Assembly (NCBI RefSeq): GCF_000971235.1
Contig: NZ_BBMB01000001.1
Coordinates: 62,001 to 126,000 of the forward strand
Length of the DNA stretch: 64,000 nt
Source of the DNA: Demequina subtropica
Lineage (GTDB): Bacteria; Actinomycetota; Actinomycetes; Actinomycetales; Demequinaceae
Reading direction: 5' to 3'
Position numbers and translations under genes: made by a program. Every line of letters starts with the position of its first letter. Positions within the stretch are counted from its first letter, which is position 1. Positions 18,014-26,204 of the stretch are shown in pieces. The notes under the pieces were generated by a model, which was given only the letters and a program-made list of their open reading frames with translations, was not told the DNA's origin and ran no database searches.

Positions 18014-18901
18014 TCAGCCTCCCGCGAGGATGTCCTCGTTGACCGCGGCGGTGAGCGCGACGTCCACGGGGTACGCGCGCCCGTCGAGCTCGCGGATCGG
18101 GCGCAGCAGGTTGACCGAGTCGGTGAGCCACAGCGCATCGGCGCCCTCGAGCTCCTCGATCCGCAGGTCGCGGTAGACGCAGTCGAGCCCGCGCGCGGCG
18201 AGCGCCTCGAACGCCGCGCGCTGCGCCGTGCCGTGGAGCAGGCCGCCGTCGATCGCCGGGGTCACCACCTGATGGCCGAGCCGCGCCAGCACGGTCGCTC
18301 GCGGCGCCTCGAGCACGTAGCCGTCGGTGGTGGTGAAGATGGCCTCCTCGGCGCCGCGCGCCTTGACGTGGCGCAACGCCGCCATGTTGACGGCATACGA
18401 CAGCGTCTTCGCGCCCACGAGCAGCCAGGGCGCGTGCGCCCCGATGCCGTGCGGGTAGCCGCGCGTGAGCGTGAGGACCGCGATGCCCTCCGTGCGCTCC
18501 CGGGAGACGTCGGGGTAGAGGTCCGCGTAGGCGAAGCCGGTGGGCTGGGCGTCGGACGCGCCTTCGGGGCCGCGCGTGTAGACGACCTTGCACAGCGCCG
18601 TCGTCGGGACCTCGTCGAGCCCGTCGAGCAGCGTGCGCACCGCGAGCGCGATCGCGTCGCGGAACATCCCGAGGTCGGGCGCCGGAAGGTCGAGCATCGC
18701 CGCGGACTGCGCGAGCCTCTCGAGGTGCGGCTCGAGATCGTGCATCCGGCCGTGGTGGACCCCCACGGTCTCGAACACGCCGTCGCCGCGGGTGAGCCCC
18801 GCATCGGCCACGAGGATCGCCGGGTCGTCGGGCGACGCGAGCGCGCACGCGGCGCCGGGCCTTCCTGCGGCGGGCGAGCCGCAGATCACGAGAGTGGGCA
18901 T
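18014..18901 (-). CDS. Class IV aminotransferase family enzyme (aminodeoxychorismate lyase-like)
   Basis: 295 aa fold-type IV PLP enzyme. The segment DAGLTRGDGVFETVGVHHG near the N-terminus, AKTLSYAVNMAALRHVKARGAEEAIF with the PLP lysine, and the later TDGYVLEAPRATV and LLHGTAQR are the conserved PLP-binding blocks shared by 4-amino-4-deoxychorismate lyase, branched-chain and D-amino-acid aminotransferases. The GDGVFET motif favours a lyase role in folate synthesis, but this is not proven. ATG 18901 follows AGGAGG on the minus strand; the next in-frame start upstream (18922) has no such site. Confidence 0.82.
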   Translation of the reverse strand: MPTLVICGSPAAGRPGAACALASPDDPAILVADAGLTRGDGVFETVGVHHGRMHDLEPHLERLAQSAAMLDLPAPDLGMFRDAIALAVRTLLDGLDEVPTTALCKVVYTRGPEGASDAQPTGFAYADLYPDVSRERTEGIAVLTLTRGYPHGIGAHAPWLLVGAKTLSYAVNMAALRHVKARGAEEAIFTTTDGYVLEAPRATVLARLGHQVVTPAIDGGLLHGTAQRAAFEALAARGLDCVYRDLRIEELEGADALWLTDSVNLLRPIRELDGRAYPVDVALTAAVNEDILAGG

Positions 18902-18968
18902 GCTGACCTCCTGAACCGCCACCGTAGCGCGGCGACGCGGGCAACGGGACGCCGTGGGCGGTGGATCG

Positions 18969-19295
18969 CTACGAGGAGGCCGCCGGGCTCGTGTCGGCGG
19001 TGACGACCGCGGCGGGCTGAGGGGTGGCGTCCTGCTCCATCTCCTCGCGCTGCGCCACGAACGCGATCGCGACGAGCGCGACGCCGAGCAGCGCCACCGA
19101 CGCGATGATGCCGAGCACCGCCGCGAGGCCCAGCCTGTGCTTGGGCTCGGCCTGCTCCTCGGTGCTCGCGACGAGCAGACGCGAGTGCTCCGTCCACGAG
19201 GCGCCGTCCCAGTAGCGCAGGAAGCCGGCGCGATCGGGGTCCGCGTACCAGCCCGCGACGGGCTGCGCGGGCGTGCTCCATTGCGGTTCGCTCAC
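18969..19295 (-). CDS. Small DUF2510-domain membrane protein
   Basis: 108 aa from GTG 19295 after a GAGGGGG ribosome site. The DUF2510 motif (GWYADPDRAGFLRYWDGASWT) occupies residues ~15-36, followed by one membrane helix (about 54-80) and a short Ala/Thr/Ser tail outside the cell. It resembles a shortened version of the protein at 16134-16802, and both have the 14-mer CGTGCGCTCAAGGT upstream (19323-19336 and 16864-16877). Function unknown. Confidence 0.75.
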   Translation of the reverse strand: MSEPQWSTPAQPVAGWYADPDRAGFLRYWDGASWTEHSRLLVASTEEQAEPKHRLGLAAVLGIIASVALLGVALVAIAFVAQREEMEQDATPQPAAVVTADTSPAASS

Positions 19296-19411
19296 GACAC
19301 CCCCTCAAGCATCCGCGTCAACCGTGCGCTCAAGGTACCGCGTGCGCCCTGTCATGTCACGGGCTCTCGCCGCGCGTCATACCTCCGTCATGCCTGTTTC
19401 ACGGGGGCGTG

Positions 19412-20488
19412 TCAGTCCGTGAGGGAGCGGACCGCGATCGCCTCGGCCTCCTCCGGGCCGGCCTCGACGCGCGAGTCTCGCACGACGAGCTCGCCCTGGG
19501 CCGTCTCGTGCTCGATCGCGGCGCCTCGCGGCGCCGTGTTGCCCACGACCATCGCCATGGAGAGCTCGACCTCCGCGTCGGGCGACCTCACGAGCAGCCC
19601 GCCTCCCGCGACGGTCGCGGCGTTGTCCACCACCGTGGTCGCCCGCATCCGCATCGGGGCGTCCACCACCGCGAGCGCCCCGCCGAGGCCGCACGAGTTG
19701 CCCAGGAACGTCGCGCCCCGCACCTGGACGGGCTCGACCATGTCGCGCGCGAGCACCGCCCCGCCCGCGCTGACCTCGGTGTCGATGCACGTGTTCCCGG
19801 TGAAGGTCACCGCGTCGAGCGTGAGGCGTCCGCCCTCCATCGCGACGGCTCCGCCGCCCGCGAGCCCGTCATCGTCCTCGCCGGCGCGAGGCGCGGCGCC
19901 GTCCGCGAGGACCAGGCGGGACAGGACCAGGTGGGGGACCGGCCCCTCGGCGCAGTCGCCCGCGCTCGCGGTGCATCCGCGCGCCTCGATGAGCCGCGCC
20001 GACCCGGTGCCGACGAGCGTGACGGTGCCGCCGCCGTCGATCCGCACGCGGTCCACGGCCCGCTCGCCCGGTGCGCAGCCGCCGGCCGCGCACAGCTTCA
20101 GGGGCGCGGTGAGGACGATGCGGGCGGGGCCGCCGCAGTCGAAGGTCACCGTGCCGCCACGGGCGACGGCGCGCCCGAGAGCCGCGGCGGTGCACGAGTC
20201 GGCGCTGCCGTCCCCGACGACCGCGCGGCCCTCGACCACCCGCATCGTGCCGCGTCCGGGGGTGCTCGCCTCGCGCGGCAGGACCACCGTGGCGTCCTCG
20301 TATCCCCCCGTCGGGGGCGCGGCCGGTGCCGTGATGGCGGGCTCGACCGCGTGCGTGGCGGACGCCGCGAGCGGTGCGGCGGCGGTGGGGTGCGGGGCGT
20401 GGCGGCTGACGTCGGGCACCGGTGAGCAGGCGGCGGCGGTGATCATGACCGCGACCACCCATGCGTGCCTCGCCCGCCCGGTGCGCAT
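19412..20488 (-). CDS. Surface lipoprotein with right-handed beta-helix repeats
   Basis: 358 aa from ATG 20488. A signal peptide ends in AAAC, a lipobox, predicting lipid anchoring. After a Pro/Ala/Thr linker come parallel beta-helix coils, recognisable by repeated short strands such as RVRIDGGGTVTLVGTGS, LTLDAVTFTGNTC, VQVRGATFLGNSCGLGGALAV and TTVVDNAATVAGGGLLV, as in the pectate-lyase-like polymorphic outer proteins. Five to six Cys suggest disulfides. No catalytic residues of a polysaccharide lyase are clear. The ORF extends further upstream, but those codons precede the signal peptide. Confidence 0.7.
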   Translation of the reverse strand: MRTGRARHAWVVAVMITAAACSPVPDVSRHAPHPTAAAPLAASATHAVEPAITAPAAPPTGGYEDATVVLPREASTPGRGTMRVVEGRAVVGDGSADSCTAAALGRAVARGGTVTFDCGGPARIVLTAPLKLCAAGGCAPGERAVDRVRIDGGGTVTLVGTGSARLIEARGCTASAGDCAEGPVPHLVLSRLVLADGAAPRAGEDDDGLAGGGAVAMEGGRLTLDAVTFTGNTCIDTEVSAGGAVLARDMVEPVQVRGATFLGNSCGLGGALAVVDAPMRMRATTVVDNAATVAGGGLLVRSPDAEVELSMAMVVGNTAPRGAAIEHETAQGELVVRDSRVEAGPEEAEAIAVRSLTD

Positions 20489-20586
20489 GCCCAGAGCGTA
20501 AGGGATGAAACGGACGAAGGCGCACACGGCGGCGTGTCGCGCGTCGGCGTGTCGCAAAGGGGCGCGACGCGCTCCGGTAAAGAGAC

Positions 20587-20592
20587 TATAAT
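20587..20592 (+). promoter_or_regulatory. Perfect -10 hexamer upstream of the first folC
   Basis: TATAAT is an exact -10 match, rare in this GC-rich window. No good -35 lies 16-18 bp upstream. A second weaker -10 (CACAAT, 20669-20674) lies 8 nt before the preferred folC start. GGCGTGTCGC occurs twice just upstream (20531-20540, 20546-20555). Confidence 0.5.
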
Positions 20593-20682
20593 GGCTGGTA
20601 TTCAACCGATTTTCGGTCGATGGGCAAGCGCTTGTCGGGTTGTGTCACGAGCACCCGATTCCGTGCCGCACAATTGCTTCTC

Positions 20683-22197
20683 GTGACAACGGATGTCTTC
20701 CCCGAACTGAGCCTCTCCGAGGCCGAGCGCGAGATCGACGCGCACATCTTCGCCCGTACGCCCGAGGCCGACCATGAGGCCAAGCTCCTGCGCGTGGCGC
20801 AGGCCCTCTCGCTCCTCGGCGACCCCCATCGTTCGCTCGACATCATCCATGTCACCGGCACCAACGGGAAGACCTCGACCAGCCGGATGATCGAGTCGCT
20901 GCTGCGCGCCCACGGGCTGCGCACGGGGCTCTTCACCTCGCCGCATCTCACCACGCTGCGCGAGCGCATCATGATCGACGGGGCGCCGCTCGCGCAGGAC
21001 GCCCTGGTGCGCCTTTGGCAGCACGTCTCGCCCGCGATCCACGCGGTGGACCAGGCCTCGCTCCAGCGCGGCGGCCCGCGGATGAGCTTCTTCGAGGTCC
21101 TCACGGTGCTCGGCTTCGTCGCCTACGCCGACGCGAAGGTCGACGTGCTCGTGCTCGAGGTCGGCATCGGCGGCCTGCGCGACGCCACCAACGTCGCCGA
21201 TGGCCGCGTCGCCGTCCTCACCCCGATGGCCCGCGACCACGACAAGTACTTCGTGGGCGGGCTGCCCGGCGTGGCGCACGAGAAGTCGGGGATCATCAAG
21301 CCCGGCGCGACCGTCGTCAGCGCGCTGCAGAAGGACGAGGCGGCGCAGATCATCGTCGCGGCCGCCGCGCAGCGCCAGGCGTCGGTGTTCTGGGAGGGCG
21401 CCCACATGTCGGTCGCATCGCGCCGCGTGGTGCCCGGCGGCCAGGTGGTCACCCTGCGCACGGCGGCGCGCAACTACGTCGACGTCTTCGTGCCGCTGCA
21501 CGGCGAGTTCCAGGCGCAGAACGCGCTCATCGCGCTCGCGGCGGCGGAAGCGTTCATGGGCGACGGCGTGCCCCGCGCGCTCAGCCTCCCCGCGGTCGCG
21601 CGCGGCTTCGCCGGCGCGACCTCGCCGGGCCGCATGGAGGTCGTCTCCGCGGAGCCGACCGTCATCGTCGACGCCGCGCACAACCCGCACGGCATCGCCG
21701 CGCTCGCCGACACCCTGCGCGAGACCTTCAGCTTCGACCGGCTGGTCGGCGTGGTCGCGGTGCTCGCGGACAAGGACGCGGACGGCATCCTCACGGGCCT
21801 CGCGGGACTCATCGACGAGGTCGTCATCACGCAGACCCGCTCGCACCGCGCCGCCGACGCGGAGCAGCTCGCGGAGCGCGCGCGCGTCGTGTTCGGCGCC
21901 GATCGCGTCCGGGTCGCCGCCTCGGTGCCCGACGCCGTCCAGATGGCGACGGCGATCGCGGCCGAGGCCGACGGCGAGGCCGGCGTGCTCATCGCGGGCT
22001 CGATCACGCTCGTGGGCGAGGCGCGCCGCCACCTTCAGGCCACGCACATGCCGGTGACCGTCGACGCTCACACGGTGGTGACGGCCTCGGCCCCTGCCGA
22101 CGCCCCCGTCGAGGAGGCGCCGCTGGCCGCCCGCGATCAGGGCATCGGCGACTCGCCGCTCGAGGACGCGGGCGACGCGGGCGCGGTCCCGGCCTGA
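20683..22197 (+). CDS. folC: Folylpolyglutamate synthase/dihydrofolate synthase paralogue (first copy)
   Basis: 504 aa Mur-ligase-type enzyme that adds glutamate to folates or dihydropteroate using ATP. The P-loop HVTGTNGKTSTSR, SPHLTTLRERI, EKSGIIKPG (with the conserved Lys) and DAAHNPHG are intact. Compared with the second copy at 23366, the usual GLDH..LG block reads ARDHDKYFVGG and a ~60-residue acidic Ala-rich tail is added. GTG 20683 aligns with the start of the paralogue; ATG 20620 is an alternative. The divergence makes a special substrate or lost activity possible. Confidence 0.8.
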   Translation: MTTDVFPELSLSEAEREIDAHIFARTPEADHEAKLLRVAQALSLLGDPHRSLDIIHVTGTNGKTSTSRMIESLLRAHGLRTGLFTSPHLTTLRERIMIDGAPLAQDALVRLWQHVSPAIHAVDQASLQRGGPRMSFFEVLTVLGFVAYADAKVDVLVLEVGIGGLRDATNVADGRVAVLTPMARDHDKYFVGGLPGVAHEKSGIIKPGATVVSALQKDEAAQIIVAAAAQRQASVFWEGAHMSVASRRVVPGGQVVTLRTAARNYVDVFVPLHGEFQAQNALIALAAAEAFMGDGVPRALSLPAVARGFAGATSPGRMEVVSAEPTVIVDAAHNPHGIAALADTLRETFSFDRLVGVVAVLADKDADGILTGLAGLIDEVVITQTRSHRAADAEQLAERARVVFGADRVRVAASVPDAVQMATAIAAEADGEAGVLIAGSITLVGEARRHLQATHMPVTVDAHTVVTASAPADAPVEEAPLAARDQGIGDSPLEDAGDAGAVPA

Positions 22198-22198
22198 C

Positions 22199-22834
22199 TC
22201 ACGCCGCCGCGCCGGCCGCCCGCGAGGGCTGCCGCGCGGCGACCCGGGCGCCGTCCGCGGCGCCGTCGCGTGCCGCCTGGGCGACCCAGCGCTCGCGGCG
22301 GGCGTCGTCGGCGAACCGAGCCTCGGGCAGGCGCCGCACGCCGATGGTCGTGACGCCCACGTAGCCGAGCGTCGCGTGCCGCATCGCCGCGATCATCGCG
22401 TCGCGGTACACGAGCGCGTTCCACCACGTGGGCGAGTCCATGGTGCACGTCAGGCGCGCCGTCTTGCCGGTCCACAGCTTGCGCGGCGCGCGGTCCTCCT
22501 TGAGATAGGCGACGCCGCTGACGAACGCGCGGTCGACGAACGCCTTGAACACGGCCGGGTAGGTGCCCCACCACTGCGGGTAGAAGAACGCGAGGTGGTC
22601 CGCCTCGCTCAGCGTGGCGACCATCCGTGCCACGGCCTCGTCCAGGTGGCCGAGGTCGCCGCCCGGGGCGCGCAGGTCGCCCGGCGTCGCGGGGTTCGGC
22701 GCGAAGCCGTGGTCCGCGAGATCGATGACGCGCACCTCGGCGTGGGCCGAGGCGGCGTCCGCGTAGGCGCGCGCGAGGCGTGACGTGAGGGTGTCGGGCA
22801 GCGGGTGGCCGATGACGACGGCGATGGTGCTCAT
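22199..22834 (-). CDS. NAD(P)H quinone reductase-like flavodoxin-fold protein
   Basis: 211 aa. The N-terminal strand-loop IAVVIGHPLPDTLTSRLARAY binds the flavin phosphate, and FFYPQWWGTYPAVFKAFVDRAF is the hallmark of the NQO1/MdaB/KefF oxidoreductase family, which reduces quinones or other electrophiles with NAD(P)H and FMN or FAD. The C-terminal ~30 residues are Arg/Ala-rich and not conserved. Its start overlaps the stop of the marR gene by 4 bp, so it is very likely a target and partner of that regulator. Cytosolic. Confidence 0.85.
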   Translation of the reverse strand: MSTIAVVIGHPLPDTLTSRLARAYADAASAHAEVRVIDLADHGFAPNPATPGDLRAPGGDLGHLDEAVARMVATLSEADHLAFFYPQWWGTYPAVFKAFVDRAFVSGVAYLKEDRAPRKLWTGKTARLTCTMDSPTWWNALVYRDAMIAAMRHATLGYVGVTTIGVRRLPEARFADDARRERWVAQAARDGAADGARVAARQPSRAAGAAA

Positions 22835-23274
22835 GGCTGTTCTCCTGGGTCGGTGGGGAGCCCGAGGACGCCGGCGAGGGTCTCGAGCTGGTGGCGCAAG
22901 GCGGCTTCGTCGAGCTCCGGGTGGAGCGTGAAGAGGTCGGAGAACTCCGCCTCGAGACGGGCCCCGGCGGCGCCGATGAGCGCGTAGGCGCGGGGGGTGG
23001 GGGCGATGCGCAGCCGGCGCCCGTGATGGGGGTCCGGCTCCGCGGTGAGGTACCCGTCGCGCACGAGCGGCGGGATGCGCTTGCTCGCCGCGGCCTTCGA
23101 CATGCCCGCGCCGCGCGCGAGGCTCGTGACGTCCGCGCCCGGCATCGCGGCCGCGACCGCGAGGAAGCCGAAGGTCGCGAAGGTCACGCCGTGCTCGCGC
23201 CGCACGAGCTCGTCGGCGTAGGTGTCCATCGCGACGATCACGCGGTGGAGGAGGAAGGAGGTGGGTTCGCTCAC
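22831..23274 (-). CDS. MarR family transcriptional regulator
   Basis: 147 aa winged helix-turn-helix protein: the recognition region is SLARGAGMSKAAASKRIPPLVRDGYL, with the wing in EPDPHHGRRLRIAPT. Start taken as GTG 23274; two operator-like palindromes lie immediately upstream and overlap its predicted promoter. MarR proteins repress by binding such palindromes and are released by a small ligand or by oxidation. It probably controls itself, the overlapping flavodoxin-fold gene and perhaps the divergent folC copy. Confidence 0.88.
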   Translation of the reverse strand: MSEPTSFLLHRVIVAMDTYADELVRREHGVTFATFGFLAVAAAMPGADVTSLARGAGMSKAAASKRIPPLVRDGYLTAEPDPHHGRRLRIAPTPRAYALIGAAGARLEAEFSDLFTLHPELDEAALRHQLETLAGVLGLPTDPGEQP

Positions 23275-23280
23275 GCCCTC

Positions 23281-23320
23281 ATGTCAACACGTTGACATTC
23301 CTATGTCAACTGGTTGACAA
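23281..23320. promoter_or_regulatory. Paired MarR-type operators in the marR-folC divergent gap
   Basis: ATGTCAACACGTTGACAT (23281-23298) is a perfect 18-bp palindrome; ATGTCAACTGGTTGACAA (23303-23320) is nearly so. Centres are 22 bp apart. On the minus strand TTGACA (23309-23304), a 17-bp spacer and TGACAT form a promoter inside the operators that ends 6 nt before the marR GTG. Confidence 0.8.
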
Positions 23321-23365
23321 CATTCGTGCGCCAGGCTCGCATGCCGCCGTGACAGACTTGTGCGC

Positions 23366-24763
23366 ATGACCGACCTTGACCTCGGTGGCCTGAGCCTCGA
23401 GGAGGCCGAGCGCGAGATCTACGCGCACATCGTCTCCCGCAATCCCGAGCACGACTTCGAGCCCACCCTCGACCGCGTCCGCGAGGCGTGCGACCTGCTG
23501 GGCAGCCCGCAGCACGCCTACAAGGTGATCCACCTCACGGGCACCAACGGCAAGACCTCGACCGCACGCATGACCGAGGCGCTGGTGCGTGAGCACGGCC
23601 TGCGCACGGGCCTGTTCACGTCGCCGCACCTCACCACCGTGCGCGAGCGCATCCAGATCGACGGAGAGCCGATCGCGCAGGAGGACTTCGTCCGCCTGTG
23701 GCTCGATGTCGCGCCGATCCTCCACATGGTCGACGTGCGCTCGGCGGCGAACGGCGGCCCGCGCCTGAGCTTCTTCGAGGTCCTCGTGGTGCTCGCCTAT
23801 GCGGCCTTCGCCGATGCGCCGGTCGACGTGGCCGTGATCGAGGTCGGCATGGGCGGCATCTGGGACGCGACCAACGTGGCCGACGGCGACGTCGCGGTGG
23901 TGACGCCCATCGGGCTCGACCACCAGGAATGGCTCGGCGACTCGCTCGCGGACATCGCGGCGGAGAAGGCCGGGATCATCAAGGACGGGGCGGCGGTGGT
24001 GCTCGCGCCGCAGTCGGCATCCGTCGACCCGGTGCTCGACGCGGCGATCGAGGAGCGCGGCGCCCGCGCGTACCGGGAGGACGTGGACCTCGAGGTGGTC
24101 GAGCGCCAGCCCGGCGTCGGTGGGCAGCTCATGACGCTGCGCACGCCCGCGGCCACCTACACCGACGTCTTCGTGCCGCTCTACGGTCCGTACCAGGCGC
24201 ACAACGCGCTGCTCGCGCTCGCGGCCACCGAGCTGCTGCTCGCGGACGGGGGAGAGCCCTCGTCGCTCGCGGGCGAGACCGTCGAGGCGGCCTTCGCCGG
24301 CGTGAGCTCGCCGGGTCGCCTCGAGGCCGTCCGGACGGCGCCGCTCATCCTCGTGGACGCCGCGCACAACCCGCATGGCGTCGAGGCCATGGTCGAGGCG
24401 CTCGACGAGTCGTTCGCGTTCGAGACGCTCGTCGGCGTCGTCGGCATCCTCCGCGACAAGGACGCCGAGGGCATCCTCGCGGCGCTCGAGCCCGCGCTCG
24501 CGCACGTGGTGATCACCGCATCGTCCTCGCCGCGCGCCATCCCGGTGGAGGAGCTTGCTCCGCTCGCGCGCGAGATCTTCGGCGAGGACCGCGTGACCGA
24601 GACCGAGGCGCTTCCCGATGCGATCGATGCCGCGGTGCAGCGGGCCGAGCGCGACAGCGACCTCGGCGCGGGCGTCCTGGTGGTCGGCTCGATCACCCTG
24701 GTCGCCGATGCCCGCATCCTCACGGGAGCGGACCGCCGCAAGGGCACGGGACGGGCGCGATGA
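23366..24763 (+). CDS. folC: Bifunctional folylpolyglutamate synthase/dihydrofolate synthase (second copy)
   Basis: 465 aa. All FolC blocks are canonical: HLTGTNGKTSTAR (P-loop), SPHLTTVRERI, GLDHQEWLGDS, AEKAGIIKDG with the Lys that is carbamylated in the family, and DAAHNPHG. It makes dihydrofolate and polyglutamylates folates in the cytosol. ATG 23366 has CAGACT as -10 7 nt upstream and no ribosome site; GTG 23360 is in frame but less likely. Overlaps the DUF4233 gene by 4 bp, the usual actinobacterial pairing, so this copy looks like the orthologous housekeeping enzyme. Confidence 0.92.
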   Translation: MTDLDLGGLSLEEAEREIYAHIVSRNPEHDFEPTLDRVREACDLLGSPQHAYKVIHLTGTNGKTSTARMTEALVREHGLRTGLFTSPHLTTVRERIQIDGEPIAQEDFVRLWLDVAPILHMVDVRSAANGGPRLSFFEVLVVLAYAAFADAPVDVAVIEVGMGGIWDATNVADGDVAVVTPIGLDHQEWLGDSLADIAAEKAGIIKDGAAVVLAPQSASVDPVLDAAIEERGARAYREDVDLEVVERQPGVGGQLMTLRTPAATYTDVFVPLYGPYQAHNALLALAATELLLADGGEPSSLAGETVEAAFAGVSSPGRLEAVRTAPLILVDAAHNPHGVEAMVEALDESFAFETLVGVVGILRDKDAEGILAALEPALAHVVITASSSPRAIPVEELAPLAREIFGEDRVTETEALPDAIDAAVQRAERDSDLGAGVLVVGSITLVADARILTGADRRKGTGRAR

Positions 24764-25158
24764 CGATGCGCAAGAAGCGCTCCGCGCGGCTGACCTTCTG
24801 TCAGACCGTGCTCGCGCTCCAGTCGCTCGCGGCGTTCTTCGCGACCCTGGTGCTGTGGGGCCTCGACCGCGCGGGCGAGGTGTCCATCCCCGGCCCGGTG
24901 CTCTGGGGTGGCGGGCTCGGCATGGTCGTGCTGCTCGGCTACGCCGCGGGGCAGCAGAGGAGGCGCTGGGGTCTCGCGCTCGGCTGGGCGCTCCAGGTGC
25001 CGATGCTGCTCGGCGGGTTCATCGAGCCCGACATCGCGGTCATCGGCGCGATGTTCCTGATCACGTGGCTGATCGGGGTCAGGCTGGGCACCCGGATCGA
25101 CCGCGAGCGCGCGGAGTACGACGCCGCCGCGGAGGCGGCCGCGGGCGAGGTGGCGTGA
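24760..25158 (+). CDS. DUF4233 family membrane protein
   Basis: 132 aa with a short basic N-terminus (MTMRKKRSAR), four predicted membrane helices and a charged tail. The start overlaps the folC stop as ATGA. DUF4233 proteins commonly follow folC in actinobacteria, often just before ndk; their role is unknown. The C-terminal tail (RIDRERAEYDAAAEAA) is cytoplasmic or helical. Confidence 0.8.
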   Translation: MTMRKKRSARLTFCQTVLALQSLAAFFATLVLWGLDRAGEVSIPGPVLWGGGLGMVVLLGYAAGQQRRRWGLALGWALQVPMLLGGFIEPDIAVIGAMFLITWLIGVRLGTRIDRERAEYDAAAEAAAGEVA

Positions 25159-25601
25159 GCGGCTTCCTGTGGCGCATGGGCGGCGCCCTCGCGCTCGGGC
25201 TGCTGGGCCTCACGCTGGTCTTCTGGCAGCTCGAGCACGCGCAGCTCTATGCGTTCGCGGGCCTCGGGCGTCCGTCGCCGGCGGTCTACGCGCTGCTCTT
25301 CGCGGGCCTGCTCGCGCTCAACGTCGCGGTCTTCTACGCGCTGACGCGGTGGTCGCGGTTCGTGCGCGAGCACCCCGACACGCGCCAGCTCCCGCCATGG
25401 TTCCTCATCGGCATCGCCGTGGTGAGCGGCGGCGTGCTGGTGACCGGGATCGCCGTGCACGCGGGCTACCTGCGCTCGCTCGACCCGCTGCCCATGACCA
25501 TCAGCCAGGGCTTCGTCGCGTTCGAGGCGGTGTTCGCGGGCCTCGCGCTCGTGCCGCTCGTGCTGCTCGCGGTGCGATGGTCGACGGGCTACCGGCGCTG
25601 A
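25155..25601 (+). CDS. Four-helix membrane protein of unknown function
   Basis: 148 aa from GTG 25155, overlapping the DUF4233 stop as GTGA. Four hydrophobic helices are seen (about residues 8-25, 44-64, 83-103, 122-142), with a charged loop (RFVREHPDTRQLPP) between the second and third. I recognise no family. The coupling to folC and DUF4233 suggests a shared transcript rather than a shared function. It converges with apt, 4 bp away. Confidence 0.65.
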   Translation: MSGFLWRMGGALALGLLGLTLVFWQLEHAQLYAFAGLGRPSPAVYALLFAGLLALNVAVFYALTRWSRFVREHPDTRQLPPWFLIGIAVVSGGVLVTGIAVHAGYLRSLDPLPMTISQGFVAFEAVFAGLALVPLVLLAVRWSTGYRR

Positions 25602-25605
25602 GCCG

Positions 25606-26124
25606 TCAGACGACGACGACCGACGTGACCTCGTAGCCCTCGAGCGCGTCGCGGCCGGGCAGCGCGCCGATCTCGATGAGGAAGCTGAAGCGCACCGAGG
25701 CGGCACCGCCGCGCTCGAGCATCTCCGCGACCGCACGGGCCGTGCCGCCCGTCGCGAGGACGTCGTCGATCACCAGCACGTGACGGCCCTCCACGGACCC
25801 GGCGCTCACCGCGAGGTCGCGCGCGCCGTACTCGATCTGCGCCGACGACTCGAGAAGGTCGGTGCCGGGCATCTTGCCCTTCTTGCGCACCATCGCCATG
25901 CCGACGTCGAGCGTCTGCGCGACCACGGGGGCGAAGATGAAGCCGCGCGCGTCCACGCCGGCCACGATGTCCACCGTGGCGTCGCTCGGCGGCATCAGCT
26001 GGATGCACGCCTCGCGGAACCGCTCGGGGCTCGCGAGGATGGGCGCGATGTCGTAGAACAGGATGCCCTCGACGGGGAAGTCGGGATACGTGTCGAAGTC
26101 GTCGAGCGTGATCACGGGGTCCAT
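25606..26124 (-). CDS. apt: Adenine phosphoribosyltransferase
   Basis: 172 aa. Purine salvage enzyme making AMP from adenine and PRPP. The PRPP-binding motif VLVIDDVLATGGTA, the N-terminal FPVEGILFYDIAPILASPERF and the flexible-loop region GMAMVRKKGKMPG match the family well. I start at ATG 26124 (MDPVITLDDF); a longer in-frame start at 26187 lacks support. Family length is ~170-180 aa, so the gene is complete. It lies head to head with ndk. Confidence 0.93.
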   Translation of the reverse strand: MDPVITLDDFDTYPDFPVEGILFYDIAPILASPERFREACIQLMPPSDATVDIVAGVDARGFIFAPVVAQTLDVGMAMVRKKGKMPGTDLLESSAQIEYGARDLAVSAGSVEGRHVLVIDDVLATGGTARAVAEMLERGGAASVRFSFLIEIGALPGRDALEGYEVTSVVVV

Positions 26125-26204
26125 CCTGTCACGCGCGCCGGTTCCGCAGCCGCGGACCGTCGACGCCTGCGGTACCGGGGGTGTCACCCGCTAGGCTCCG
26201 TGCC

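Noticed and set aside
20620-20682. ATG 20620 as start of the first folC
   Set aside because: The added residues do not align with the second copy; GTG 20683 does. It cannot be fully excluded.
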